Shown: one piece after another, positions 22,906 through 35,546 of the stretch
Layout of the letters: each line of letters begins with the position of its first letter
Numbering within the stretch: the first letter of the stretch is position 1
DNA from: Ancistrus triradiatus
Taxonomy: Eukaryota > Chordata > Actinopteri > Siluriformes > Loricariidae
Direction: 5' to 3'
Assembly (NCBI GenBank): GCA_025084515.1
Contig: JAJAGP010000086.1
Location: 62,001 to 126,000, forward strand
DNA length: 64,000 nucleotides
Notes under the pieces: model-generated
Seen by the model: the letters and a program-made list of their open reading frames with translations, nothing else
Databases searched by the model: none
What the model was told of the DNA's origin: nothing
Program-made: the position numbers and the translations under genes

Positions 22906-23600
22906 ACCCAGTCCGGTCTGGTTTCACACTGACCCATGGTTTGTTGTCTCTAAATTGGTGTCTTGTAGGTCAGTGCAAGCCTAATGAAGGCGCTGCGTTC
23001 ACACACACGCTGACTTCCTGCAGTTAATGGACCGAGGCGTAGGCAGTCACACAGCATAACTTCACACCCCCTTACTGTAGACCCAACATATTAACGTGCA
23101 CTGACAGCCAAACGTCCCAGCCACTAAAGAGAACAAGAGGCCGAAGCATGCATGATGAGGCCCTGATCCTGGACTTCATCCGTTCCGGAGCGTACCGGAA
23201 CAGACAGCGGCTTATCCGCTCAGTCCCGGACCAAACCGGAGATGAAGGCTGGTGATAATGCGTCCAGGAATCAGACGCCGCACTGAAATGAACGCCAGAA
23301 CAATGCAGACGGAGATGGTTAATGTGTCTGACAAACTGTACAGCTTTAGAATCAATTTCAGTAGACTCTTAAATTGGATTCATGAAGGGCCAAGACTAGA
23401 TCATTAATGAGTCGTGGCAAGTCCAAATTCTGGGGCGTCTTCCAAGGAAGAAACCTTCGAAATATCTGCATTACGTTCGGTGAATCAGGTCGATGACCGG
23501 ACATCATCAGAGCCACAGTCTTCTTGTGGTACTGTAATGTAAATATGTAAAATATTAAAGGTATTTTCACAAGAAGACTGTAAGAACATCATGCATCAGT
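22906..23600. other. no gene or named repeat seen
   Basis: Unique-looking sequence. A small local echo of AAGAAGACTGTAAG near 23517-23580 is imperfect and short. Confidence 0.35.
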
Positions 23601-24335
23601 CCCTAAAACTGTTCGGTTGCCAGATCTCACGAGAGAAACAAGGCCAAAAGTCTATAATGTCGCTTAATGTCGATGTGCATACTTCACATTTTATTCAAAC
23701 TTTGACTCCATGACTTTAGTTTCGCTCTTAGATTTATCATCTACGCCGCCCAAGGAGGTTGGGTCCCTTTTTGAGTCTTGGTCCTCCCAAGGTTTCTTCC
23801 AAGAACTAGGGACTTTTTCCTTGCCGCTGTCGCCCTAGGCTTGCTCAATTTGGGATTGGACATAGTTATTAGGAAATAATCTAAACTTGTAAAGTTGCTT
23901 TGAGACAATGCTCCATTGTAAAAAGCGCTATATAAATAAATCTGAATTGACTTGACTTGATAATGTAACTTATTGTAAAATTTTCCTCTCCAACTTTGAA
24001 GATGTTGAACAAAGCCAACTGGCCAAGAAAAATGAGGAATTGTTGTATTTTTCCCCATATTTCACCCACTTAGTTTCTGACGCTGTTAACAAACTAGCTA
24101 AAGAAATGGCATCGTTGATGGACCATCAGTGGTGCAGGTTTGATTTGGATTGAGAAGTGGAGGAGGGGGTCTTTATTAGACAGGAATAGTGGAGAGAGAC
24201 AGGATCAGGGGGATAAGAAAATACACTTTAGAAACACTCCCAAGAAGAACGAGTATTTGTGAGCGACTGTACAGAAATAGAATTAGAATAAGCAGACTTG
24301 GCAACGGGGATAATAACTCCTGACTCCTGGCATGA
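23601..24335 (+). repeat. repeat M, copy 3, interrupted by a LINE 3' end
   Basis: The left part has GTTGCCAGATCTCACGAGAG. After the LINE tail (23655-23962) the M order resumes with GAGAGAGACAGGATCAGGGG, ACTTTAGAAAC and AGACTTGGCAACGG. Confidence 0.65.
23655..23962 (+). mobile_element. 3' end of the L2/Rex-like LINE, 5'-truncated
   Basis: Matches the 3' UTR end of the 7893-11480 LINE in the other orientation: CTACGCCGCCCAAGGAGGTT, AGTTGCTTTGAGACAATG and AGCGCTATATAAATAAATCT. It ends in GACTTGACTTG repeats. Confidence 0.92.
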
Positions 24336-25367
24336 ATGCACAGCGCTGATGGGCTGTTTAAGACCACAACGTCCAGACATAATGAGATTTCTATTATAAT
24401 TTGTTGTAATGTAAGACCTCGGTCATTAAAGTGAATGCTGGTAGATGGTTGTTAAACAGTGATTACCTGTAGTGCTTTTGTCAAGAAAACTCATCTTTAC
24501 AGAAGGTGACAAGAGCAAAGAAAAACTGAGAGAAATAAGCTAGAAGCCATGGTTAGAACTGAAGTTTAAATTCAGCTTCTTTATATCCTGTAACTAGACA
24601 TTGTCGGAAAGCAGCTTTGTTAAAAAAATCAGTCTAAACCTCAGCTGAGGTAACGAGCGCATCTCGGTAAGACCAGACAACGTTTGGACTCGCTAAACAA
24701 ACTAGTGTTCGCATACTTTTGGCCACGTAGCGTACATTCATGCCAGAAGGCTGGATCTGTGCCAAAATGCAGACGATCCCGTATGATTTATTTAAAGTGA
24801 GAGATGTAAAACCTTAATTAGGACTGAAGGGTCCCGGCACTGTTCCTGTCTTCACGATTCGTCTCTCAGGACCCGTTTGTGGAGGGTAGAGTTTCCTGAA
24901 CCTCTATCATATTACTCACATCTCCTCCCTTCACGTCTTGGACGGTAAGATCCCAAGCGGCACATCTCTCCATTTAAATTTCATTATTTATGTTCCCCCA
25001 CAGGCGAGAGAATTTATGAGGGCGGCCTGTTGATGAGGCGCCTCGTTCCTGCCATCGTTAATTAGGATAAGCTCCTGTGGGTTATAGGGAGGGGGGAAAC
25101 ATCCTCAGAAAAAGTTGTACTCGAAGTTAGGAGACAGTTTAACTTAGGCTGGCTGATCGAGTCACAATAACGCACATTATTAGAACGTGTAACATCGATG
25201 CGTCACAGCTTGACAGGAAGCGGCAAGCACTCGGCGAGAGCGTCTCCGTTCTGTCCGAAACCGCGGGGCGACGTTGACAGCAAGGCACAACACATGCATA
25301 CGAAATGCAGAGTGTGCAAAACTTCACGTCTGCTTCTCCTGGTCAGGAGCAGATGGAATAAGAAGGA
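24336..25367. other. no gene seen
   Basis: Unique-looking. At ~24705-24735 the phrase GCATACTTTTGGCCACGTAG resembles the end of the transposon family seen at 48013-48410, but the rest of that element is absent. Confidence 0.35.
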
Positions 25368-25960
25368 CAACCCCGAATCAGAAAAGTTGGGACGGTGTGG
25401 AAGATACAAATGAAGAAACTCCCTGGAAAAGATGTCGTCTTGAAGACAGTTTATGTTGCTCTAAAATCTCAGTGGACTTTTCTGCATTAATGCTGCATCG
25501 CAGAAGTGGAAATGACCTTTACCAAGGGCCCTGACCCGACCCCAAACCATGACCTGTCATACTGATTCATCTGAGGACAAGCCCCATTTCCAGAGAAGTC
25601 GATGCCGCTTCTGGACATGGTTATAACATAAGGCTTGTTTTTAGCACAGTAATGTTTTAAGTGGCATTTGTGAATGTAACTCTGTATTGTAGAGCTTGAT
25701 AAAGGTTTGATAAAGTAATCCCTTGTCCATGTGGTTCTATCTATTGATGAATGACAATTCTTGATGCAGTGCCGTCTGAGGGAGCGGAGATCACCCCTCT
25801 TCAGGTTAGGCTTGTGCCCTTACCCTTTATGCACTGAAATTCCTCCAGATTCCTTGAATCGTTTAAAGATAATATGCATTGTTTAGAGAGAAATATATAA
25901 ATCCCTTCCAATCTTTCTTTGAGGAACGTTGCTTTTAAACATTCCAATCATTTTCTCACA
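25368..25960 (-). mobile_element. Tc1-like element E, copy 2, decayed
   Basis: Starts with CAACCCCGAATCAGAAAAGT, as copy 1 at 11544 does. The minus strand carries the same transposase remnant, visible on the plus strand as TTGATGCAGTGCCGTCTGAG and ATAACATAAGGCTTGTTTTT. It is oriented opposite to copy 1. The second half of the transposase and the other end are missing. Confidence 0.82.
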
Positions 25961-26541
25961 CTTTTGTTAACAAACTGGAGATCCTCTGATCATCTTCACT
26001 CCTTAAAAGACTCAGCCGTTTGTGGACACTGCTTATCATTTATCATTAGATATGCGAGGTGATGAGGGACTCAAATACCAAGCTTCCTGCTGGGGGCTAC
26101 TCATGGCTCTGTATTGTTTTATTCAGATCAATAGGAGCCACTGTATCACTCTCCCTCTATGACACACTTGCTCTGGTCATTAGCATATTTAGCCACGGGC
26201 TGCATTTAAGCTACGCTTCCTCTGCTTCTGACCGGCTGCACTTATTAACTTCTGATACAGGCTGCAGGCTGTGAGATAAAAGAAACGAATCTATAAACGA
26301 AACCGAGTTTCCAGTTGAGGGCAGCGGCATTGATGTGAAACGTCTAGAATCAGGACGAATCGATCCTCTCTGTTCTCTCTTAAGATCGTCACTCATGTCT
26401 GTGTAGGTTCTGGGTCATCCAGGTCACGGTCGTCCTGAGTGTTGAGTTGAAGGTCACTGGATATCTTTTTTGGTTCTTCAACATATTCCTCTTATCTGAA
26501 AGGCTTCATCAGTTCCAGAACCTGGCAGGGAGTCCCAGGCA
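25961..26541. other. no gene or named repeat seen
   Basis: Unique-looking sequence with no supported open frame. Confidence 0.35.
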
Positions 26542-29500
26542 CAGTGGGGCTTGAAAGTTTGTGAACCCTTTAGAATTTTCTGTATTTCTGCATAAACATG
26601 ACCTAAAACATCATCAGAAGTTCTAAAAGTAGATAAAGAGAACCCAGTTAAACAAATGAGACAAATATATTATACTTGGTCATTTATTTATTGTTATTTA
26701 TTTCACCAATATTACATATTAGCCCCTGAAGCTGTGTGAGATTACCTCATCCACAGTAATGAAGATGGATGCTAAAGCCAACAGCTTCATACGCAAGTGG
26801 CTTGGACTACCTCGAAGCCTCTCCAACATCGGCCTGTTTGGGAAGACCACATTGCAGCTGCCACTGAAGTCTATTAATTTAGGCTACAGACAGGAGAAGG
26901 CGAGGCTCGTGTTAGAACTACGAGACTCAACTGACCCGTTTGTGAGAAACATCACGACAACCGTGGCGAACAGGAACGTACGTGGAGGCAGAGGAAGGTT
27001 TGTCACCAGGCCATCATCAAAGATTCCACACATGAAGTGGTGGCATGACGCAGTCAGGGAGAGTCAGGGTTTGGGGTGGGGAACCGCCCGCGAAGTTCTG
27101 GTCCAAGGCCCAACCAGAAAGGATGAGAAAGGAGCTGGTGATTGAGGAGGTGGGTCCCCAGCGCACGAGGAAGAACAATATAGATCAAGGCGCTCAGCCA
27201 GTCACAGCAAGGCCGGGACAACTTGGGAGGAGTCCGTTCAACATAACTCAATTGGTCCGATTTTTGGAAGATGCCGTCCAAGCAAGGCTTAGTTTCCTTA
27301 TTCGGGCCACGTATGACACCCTCTCCCAGCCCAAGCAATCTGAAGATCTGAGCCGCGTGGTATTGGCATCATAAGAAAGCTGCCAGCTCTGCATTCCCCC
27401 AAACCCTAACCTACAAACATATCCTGTCCCGTTTGCAAAATAGCCCTGGCGTAAGTTAGGTATAGGTGGCGGCCGCACATTCTGTTTCTCTCTTGGCGGA
27501 AGCTGGCAAGAAGTCCTTTGAACGACGGAGAATGAAGCAGCCAACCCGCCTTCCCCAAGACCCGGACGTTCCTCAGCTGTGTTGGACAAGGGGCCGGAAG
27601 CTCAAACCAACAATAAGATGACGATCACTGCTACCAGCTGGATGTACGTAACTGGAACTTAGAGTGATCTTGATCACCAGCCTTCAGGTTCCCTCCAGAG
27701 CTATTACCACCTCCCTTTTTTCTGAGGCCAGTGTCCTCCGTGGTCCCCCCATAAGCCAATGGCGACCTGGCAATCTAACGGTCCCTTGGAGGGAGGAATG
27801 GAGGCGGCTTTTGAAAGAAGAGGGACAAGTACACTGATCTGGTAGCCGAGTGCCGGGAGGCTGGATGGTCACAACTATCTACCCCTGTGGAGGTAAGGAA
27901 TGCAGTGGGTTCGTTGGAACATCATCCAGCGCTTCCTCCTTAGGAAAGTTGTAGTAATCTGGAGGTCAAGGCTTAAGATGGCATCTAGGTCCCCTGGCAG
28001 AAGAGGGCATAAAGATCCGCTTCTCTGGTTGTTGTTACGGTATGAAGGGGACAGGTTGTGGGGGAAAGATGGGTCCCTATGGGTAGCTGTAGGGCGGCGG
28101 CAGGAGACGTCTCTGCCGTTGCTCCAACACCATAATGTTCCGGGATCAATGGAGCGAAACATCAATGAGGGTGGGCTCCCTCTGATGACCCTGCAGTTAC
28201 CCCCATTGGCACCGTCGAGGTGGCGTCAGCTGAAACGCCATGCAGGTAACCTTAACCTGTGCTTCCACTATTGAGTGGCAAAAGTATTTAACCTCTAGGC
28301 TTAGGCAGTTAATTTGAAGAATGAATTAGAGGCAGGTGTTTTTCAATTAATGGATCCAATCATGTGTGAGGGGGCACCCTGTTTTAGTTAAAGAACCGGG
28401 AATCTATCAAAGTCTGTCTTCTTCACAACACATTTTTGTGAGTGTGTCATGGCAATGAACAAGGATATTTCTGAGAACCGCAGAAAGAAGTTGTTGATGC
28501 TCATCATCTGGAAAAGTTTACCCACAAACCATCTCAAAGAGTTGTTTGGACTCCACCATCCCACAGTCATGACAGTTTGTACAAATGGAGGAATTCAGAC
28601 GCAATGTTTTTTTGTTTACCCTCCCCAGGAAGTGGTCGACCACAAAGCTCCAAGAGCAGTTGTGTAATAGTTTGTGGGTCACAAAGGACCCCAGGTAACC
28701 TCTAAGCAATGAAGGGCTCCCTCACCTTGGCTAATGTTCATTTCATCGCATCCACCATCAGAAAACATGAGAACCTGGTGTGCATGCAGGGTTTTCAAGG
28801 AGAAAAGCCACTGCTTCTCCCAAAAAGAACATTGCTGTTCGCTCAGTTTTGCTGAAGATCAGGTGACGAGCCAGAAGGCGATTTGAAAGAATGTTTTTGG
28901 TGGAATGGATGAGACCAAATAGAACTTTTTGTTTTTAAACAAAAGAAAACGTCATATTTTGCGAAAGGGAAAACACTGCATTCCAGCATAAGACCTTATC
29001 CCCTTCTGGTGAAACATGGTGGTGGTAGAATCATGTTTAGGCCTTTTTTGCTGCATCTGGGGCAGGAACGACTAACCATCATTGCTGACCAATGAATTCC
29101 TGAATGAATCAGAGAATTCTAAAGGAAAATTCCAGGACGGACATCTGTCCATGAACTGAATCTCAAGAGAAGGTGGGTCATGCAGCAAGACAACGACCCT
29201 AAGCACACAAGCCGTTCTACCAAAGAATGGTTACAGAAGAATAAAGTTCATGTTTTGGAATGGCCAAGTCAAAGTCCTGATCTTAATCCAATGGAAATGT
29301 TGTGGAAGGACCTGAAGCGAGCAGCTAATGTGAGGAAACCCACCAACATCCCAGAGCTGAAGCTGTTCTGTACGGAGGAATGGGCTAAAATTCCTTCAAG
29401 CTGGTGTGCAGGACTGATCAACAGCTACAGGAAACGTTTAGTTACAGTTATTGCTGCACAGGGGGGTCACATACTTTTGCCACTCACTAATATGTAATAT

Positions 29501-29676
29501 TGGATAATTTTGCTCAATGAATAAATGACCAAGTATAATATTTTGGTCTTATTTGTTGAACTGGGTTCTCTTTATCTACTTTTAGGACTTGTGTGAAAAT
29601 CTGATGATGTTTTAGGTCACATTTATGCAGAAATATAGAAAATTGTAACGGTTTCACAAACTTTCAAGCACGACTG
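26542..29676 (+). mobile_element. Tc1-like element C, copy 2, split by a LINE
   Basis: Left end CAGTGGGGCTTGAAAGTTTG, right end ACAAACTTTCAAGCACGACTG before TA; the left TA is lost. Excluding the insert at 26723-28271, ~1,590 bases remain. Plus-strand transposase: the first half (28450-29000) is broken by many small indels. The last part (29180-29497) is open and keeps QQDNDPKHTSRST, the 34-residue spacing to Glu in SPDLNPMEMLW, and the C-terminal WCAGLINSYRKRL. Not functional as a whole. Confidence 0.93.
26723..28271 (+). mobile_element. 3' part of a LINE, probably with a restriction-like endonuclease
   Basis: Lies between Tc1 C sequence …ATTACATATTAG and TGAGTGGCAAAAG, which are contiguous in copies 1 and 3. 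The plus-strand frame at 26759-27145 reads KANSFIRKWLGLPRSLSNIG, then TTLQLPLKSINLGYRQEKAR, typical of the post-RT region of a fish LINE. Further on, in broken frames, are RLSFLIRATYDTLSQP and LTVPWREEW, the latter resembling the end of the …PD…ELTVPWEE endonuclease motif that I remember for this family. Multiple stops and frameshifts. The clade is not fixed; APE-type features are not seen. Confidence 0.75.
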
Positions 29677-30833
29677 TATTTAATGTCTCGTGCGGTTGTC
29701 ACCTTAGAGATGGTCTTAGAGTCCTTGGCCCACCCTGTCAACACGTGAGCCGCGGGGGTTAAACTGCCTAGGGAGGGATCTCAAGACTGTTTTGAGTATT
29801 GTAGTAGGTTTCGCAAACCTCACTCTGCTCAGTGATAGTGTTCTAATTGGACACAGATGGTCTCCTTAACACCACTTTGTATCCTGAAGGGAGTGTCCCT
29901 TGTCCTTTAGAATGCAGATGTACCGCTGAGCCCTGTCCCGATGAGCTGTGGAGTGGTTGTTTTGAAAGAGAAGTTATGTTAAAGACATAATCAAGTACAG
30001 ATACCTAAAAGTTTAAGTATTAGTATTATTATTGATCATTTTTTAAAAATCCTAGTAAGTAAAATTAATTTGGCCCATAAGCATGTTTTATATATTTTGG
30101 ATATTGTGCAAAATATAACCATTCTGCTCATGTGTTTTAATTAAAAAAAATCAACAAAATCATTGTTGAGACTGTGAGGTCCAAACCCCAGCCAGAACTG
30201 CGTAAGGTGGAACCTGACCATATCTGTTACCAACGGCCGTGCTGATGTCTGTCTTGCCAACATGGCATTGATTGAATTTGATTAAGACTGATGCGGGCAG
30301 GAGCCGGAGAATCCATCCAGGGCCATAAATCAAGATGAATGGTGCAGCCATTACAGAACCATCTGTAAATCCCGTCCAGTGACACGTCTGTATGAAATGA
30401 GAGATTGTTTCCGTGCTGCAGTTTCCTAATCAGTTCAGTATAAATGCATTTGCAACATCCTTCCAAGAATGAAGTCTTTTTTATTGTTTAGTGCCAGTGC
30501 CAACATGTAACCAAACTGGTTACTGATATCAGGTCTTACAATAACAAATGGTGCTTTTTGGGTCAGCAGGGGGCTGTAGGGAGGTTGCCCTATCCAGGTG
30601 CTTAAACAGAGGAAGCCAGGTAGGAAGTAGTGGAACTTTCAGGTATTTGTGCTCTGCTTCTTCTGGTGTATTTTCCTGTATTATGTTTTCTACAGTCGTT
30701 AACAGAATTTGGGGGCTCCTCCAGGATCCCTCTTCTTATAGTAAGTGTGATTCTGAGTGTTATTTGAGCACAGGAGCTGAAACACCACCTTTGATTCAAA
30801 CTAAAATGAAAAGTCTAATGTTATTTAGCTATA
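29677..30833. other. no gene or named repeat seen
   Basis: Unique-looking AT-rich sequence. The plus-strand 168-codon frame at 30548-31054 crosses into the Tc1 D fragment and lacks any domain. Confidence 0.35.
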
Positions 30834-30935
30834 CAGCACTGTGCGAAAGTCTTAGGCCACCGTTAGATTTGTTGTTTTATCAATGGACGATTGGACCCAA
30901 AAAGCATCAGTTTATTTGGATTTGTAATGAATTAA
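30834..30935 (+). mobile_element. left end of Tc1-like element D, copy 2
   Basis: After TA: CAGCACTGTGCGAAAGTCTT, then AGATTTGTTGTTTTATCAAT and GGACGATTGGACCCAAAAA. It reads straight through the site where element A sits in copy 1. Confidence 0.85.
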
Positions 30936-32455
30936 CTCACTTCTCATTTAGGGGGCTTTTGGGGGGCAAGCTTGTAGTCACATGGGCCCTGGCCCACCCA
31001 GACCCACTCCTCTCCAGAGCCCCTAAAGAAGTATCAATGCCAAAAATGCTATAACTGAAGTTCATGCACAGTTTCACTTGCAAGGAAATAAACTGAATTA
31101 ATGTTACTCTAGCGTGAGAAATGTTGCTACCATTGGCGTTCCAGCCACGCGTTCACCATCGTACTACACAACATGTCAGATCAGACAGACAAACGCAGGT
31201 CTGACCCATTTCTGATGCCCTTCATGCACCGCTGCACGCCGTGCTAAAGCGAGAGTGAGGGAAAAGAGACAGCGAGAGCTTCTGGGTATTCTCCAAATAA
31301 GCCTGTCAGTCCAGGTTTATCAAACGGCGCCGCGCTCCGGCTGTAGGTTAGCGTCGGCCTTTGTCCGCCTGCCTTAACACAGCGTAACGTCGACGTTTAT
31401 GAAGCGTTTCTGTAAAGGAATCCATATTGAAAGCATAATTGAATAGAGTTCGTCTTAATGTCCGGCTCTGCGCTCCATCATCCAGCTGTTGGCTGACAGA
31501 AGTGCAATAATCACCTTCTGTTTCTCCTGATTAAGTCGAGGAAAACCGGATGGTGTAAAAGAAATCCCCCTTATACGAGCAAACGCTTTTCTTCAACGCT
31601 GCAATTTGTCTAAATAAGTCCAGACCGAGCTTTAGATCATCGTAATGCCTTTAAGGTAATCGATGTGGCCAAATTAAGAACTGCTCAGGAGGGCTTTTAT
31701 TCTTGATTGGATTTACACTGGACAAACTGTAAGGGGGAACTGCAATGCATGTCCAGACCACTGATTCATCTCGTACCTTTTTGGGGAAGGGGGTGTCTGG
31801 GGACTGGAGGCTCTTGACGTTTTGGTGGGGGAACTATAGTTCTAAGAGAATGAGCCACCTCCCAAAATGTACCTGATCTGTGGGGGTCCTGACCATTAAA
31901 GTGGTCGAACAAACTATGTAGAGAAACAGATGGACTACAGTCTGCAACTGTAGAACTACAAAGTGCTTCTAGATGGTGGTAAATGGAGCTGATAAAATGG
32001 ACGAACGAGGCGGTGTACCTAATAAATTGTCTGGCAAGTTTATCCGACGCTTCTGTTTGCTTCTGTTTAGAGCAGGATGAAGTAAGGCTTGTGTACTTTG
32101 TATGAACTGTAACTGAGGGTATTGTTTGGGGTTAAACCGGGGTGGTGTATCAGGTATCATTGAACAGGACATCTGATAGCGTATGAGCCAGCCAGTGCTG
32201 ATCTAATTAGCTCAACGTCAACAGGAGACGGTCATGACCTGCAGTTATAGCAATAAATGACTTTATCGGGTTTAGCAAATATAAACACAAGGGGCTAGAC
32301 ATGCCAATACCTTTTAGGTGACTCTAATGTAAATATGAAAGATATTTTCACAAGAAAACTGCATGCAAATGATACATAAACGTGTCAGAGATACCAATGG
32401 AAACACAAGTGGAAGCCTAAACTGTTTTAGAATTTATGGAAATTCACAATAAGTA
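30936..32455. other. no gene seen
   Basis: Unique-looking, GC-balanced around 31300-31500. A short phrase at 32014 recalls the end of repeat J. No supported open frame. Confidence 0.35.
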
Positions 32456-35400
32456 CAGTGGGGCAAAAAGTATTTAGTCAGCCACTGATTGTGCAACTTC
32501 TCCTACTTGGAAAGATGAGAGAGGTCTGTAATTTTCATCATAGCTACATTTCAACTATGAGACACAGAATGAGAAAAAAAATCCAGGAAATGACATTGTA
32601 GGATTTTAAAATAATTTAATTGTAAATCATGGTAGAAAAGTATTTGGTCAATAACAAACATTCTACTCAATACTTTATAACATAACCTTTGTTGGCAATG
32701 ACAGAGGTCAAACGTTTCCTGTAAGTCTTCACCAGGTTGGCACACACTGTAGCTGGTATTTTGGTCCATTCCTCCATGCAAATCTCCTCTAGAGCAGTGA
32801 TGTTTTGGGGCAACACGGACTTTCAACTCCCTCCACAAATTTTCTATGGGGTTCAGATCTGGAGACTGGCTAGGCCACTCCAGGACCTTGAAATGCTTTT
32901 TACAGAGCCACTCCTTCGTTGCCCGAGTGGTGTGTTTGGGATCATTGTCATGCTGGAAGACCCAGCCACGTTCCATCTTCAATGCTCTCAATGATGGAAG
33001 GAGGTTTTAGCTTAAAATCTCACGATACATGGCCCCGTTCATTCTTCCCTTAACAGTCGTCAGTCGTCCTGTCCCCTCTGCAGAGAAAACAGCCCCTAAG
33101 GCATGATGTTTCCACCCCCATGCTTCACAGTAGGTACAGTCGTATGAAAACGTTTGGGCAACACCCTTATAATTTTCATGATTTTTTTTATAAATCATTG
33201 GTTGTTCAGATCAGCAACTTGAGTTAAATATATCATATAGCAGATGAACACAGTGATATTTGAGAAGTGAAATGAAGTGTATAGGATTTACAGAAAGTGT
33301 GCAGTAATTATTCAAACAAAATTAGGCAGGTGCATAAATTTGGGCACCCCAGCAGAAAAATTACATCAATATTTAGTAGATCCTCATTTTGTAGAAATAA
33401 CAGCCGCTAAACGCTTCCTACAGCTTCCAGTCTGGATTCTGGTTGAAGGTGCTTTGGACCATTCTTCTTTAGAAACATCTCCAGTTCAGTCATCTTTGAT
33501 GGTTTCCAAGCATGGACAGCCCACATTTTCAGTAATATTCATGTCTGGGGACTGAGATGGCCATTCCAGAACGTTGTACTGGTTCCTCTGCATGAATGCC
33601 TTAGTAGATTATGAGCAGGGTTTGGGGTCGTTGGCCTCGGTGCAACTTTGTCACTGATTCTTGAACATTGTTCTTAAGAATCTGGAGATATTAACTGGAA
33701 TCCATGCGACCCTCAATTTTAACAAGATTCCTAGTACCTGCACTGGCCACACAGTCCCGCGGGCATTATGGAACCGCCACCAAATTTTACTGTGGGTAGC
33801 AAGTGTTTGTCTTGGGATGCTGTGTTCCTTTTCCGCTCCTTGTTATGTCCAAATAACTCAATTTTAGTTTCATCAGTACACAGCACTTTATATTCCAAAA
33901 TGAAGCTGGATTGTCCAAATGTGCTGTAGCACCACCTCAAAGTGGACTCTGTTTTGTGGCGTGTCTGCAGAAAAGGCTTCTTCTGCATTACTCTCCCATA
34001 CAGCCTCTACCTTGTGCAAGTGCGCTGTATAGTTGAACGAATGAACAGTGACACCATCTGCAGCAAGATGAGGGGTTGGGTTGTAGGTCCTTTGGAGGTG
34101 GTCGTGGCTTGACTATGACTGTTCTCACCATCCTTCGCCTCTGCCTATCTGAGATTTTTCTTGGTCTGCCACTTCGGGAGTTCCTTAACTAGAACTGTGC
34201 CTGTGGTCTTCCATTGCCTCACTATGTTCCTCACAGTGGAAACTGACAGCTGAAATCTCTGAGAGAGCTTTTCCCTTTCCCTGAACCATGATGTTGAACC
34301 ACCTATGATTTCAGGCCATTTGAGAGTTGTTTTGAGGCTCCCATGTTGCCACTCTTCAGAGAAGATGCAAAGAGGAGAAAAACTTCCATTTGGCCACCTT
34401 AACCCTTTCTCATAGTTGGATTCACTTGTGTATGTCACAAGGGTCAATGAGCTTACAAAACAAATTTTGTGTTCCAATAATTAGTGCTAAAGGTGACAAG
34501 GGTGCCCAAATTTATGCACCTGCCTAATTTTGTTTGAATAATTACTGCACACTTTCTGTAAAACCTATAAACTTAATTTCACTTCTCAAATATCACGGTG
34601 TTCATCTGCTATATGATATATTTACCTGAAATTGCTGAGCTGGACAACCAATGATTTATAAAGAAAAATCATGAAAATTATCAGGGTGGGGCCCAAACTT
34701 TTTCATACAACTGTATGGTGGCACAAATCAGAATTCTTCTCTTCCTCCAAACACGACAGTTGAGTTGAGTCTGGATCATCCAATATGTCCGCTGGCAAAG
34801 TGGACATGCCTGGCCACTGCCAGGATCTGAGTCCCTCTCGGTTACGGTGTCGTGTGTTACTGATGGTAGCCTTTGTTACTTTGGTCCCAGCTCTCTGCAG
34901 CGTCATTCATCAGGTCCCTCCGTGTAGTTCTGGGGATTTTTGCTCACTGTTTCTCATGATCATTTTGACCCCACGGGATGAGATCTTGCGTGGAGCCCCA
35001 GATCGAGGGAGATTATCAATGTGTCTTGTATGTCTTACATTTCTTACAGTTGCTTTACCCACAGTTTTGATTTAATTCACACCAACCCTGCTTGCCCTAT
35101 TGTAGATTCACTCTTCCCAGCCTGGTGCAGGTCTACAATTTTCTATCCTGGTGTCCTTCGATAGCTCTTTGGTCTTGGCCATAGTTGAGTTTGGAGTCTG
35201 ACTGTTTGTGAGAGCTGTGGACAGGTCGTCTTTTATACAGATAACGAGGTCAAACAGGTGCCATTAATACAGGTAACGAGTGGAGGACAGAAGAGCTTCT
35301 TAAAGAAGTTGTTACAGGTCTGTGAGAGCCAGAAATCTTGCTTGTTTGTGGGTGACCAAATACTTATTTTCCACCATGATTTACAATTGAATTCGTTAAA

Positions 35401-35546
35401 AATCCTACAAAGTGATTTCCTGGATTTTTTTTTCTCATTTGTCTCTCATAGTTGAAGTGTACATATGATAAATTACAGACCTCTTCCATCTAAGTAGGAG
35501 AACTTGCACAATCAGTGGCTGACTAAATACTTTTTTGCCCCACTTC
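32456..35546 (-). mobile_element. Tc1-like element B, copy 3, interrupted by element A
   Basis: Left end CAGTGGGGCAAAAAGTATTT after TA; the right end is worn (TTTGCCCCACTTCATA). Without the nested A copy it is ~1,512 bases, full length. The minus-strand transposase C-terminal part is open at 32991-32551: RGWVFQHDNDPKHTTRATKE, then 34 residues to Glu in SPDLNPIENLW, so Asp 2 and Glu are kept. It then shifts frame. The first-Asp region and N-terminus lie beyond the insertion and are damaged (34703-35230). Confidence 0.93.
33137..34713 (-). mobile_element. Tc1-like element A, copy 2, inside element B
   Basis: 1,577 bases with TA on both sides. In the intact B copy at ~51210 the two flanks read GTAGGTATGGCACAA as one, so the target site is certain. 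The minus strand carries the HTH part (34477-34145) and a first-Asp part (33988-33731, VLCTDETKIELFGHN); frames are broken between and after them. Confidence 0.95.

Noticed and set aside
24700..24740. End of a transposon H-like element
   Set aside because: Only ~20 matching bases; the partner end and interior are not found.
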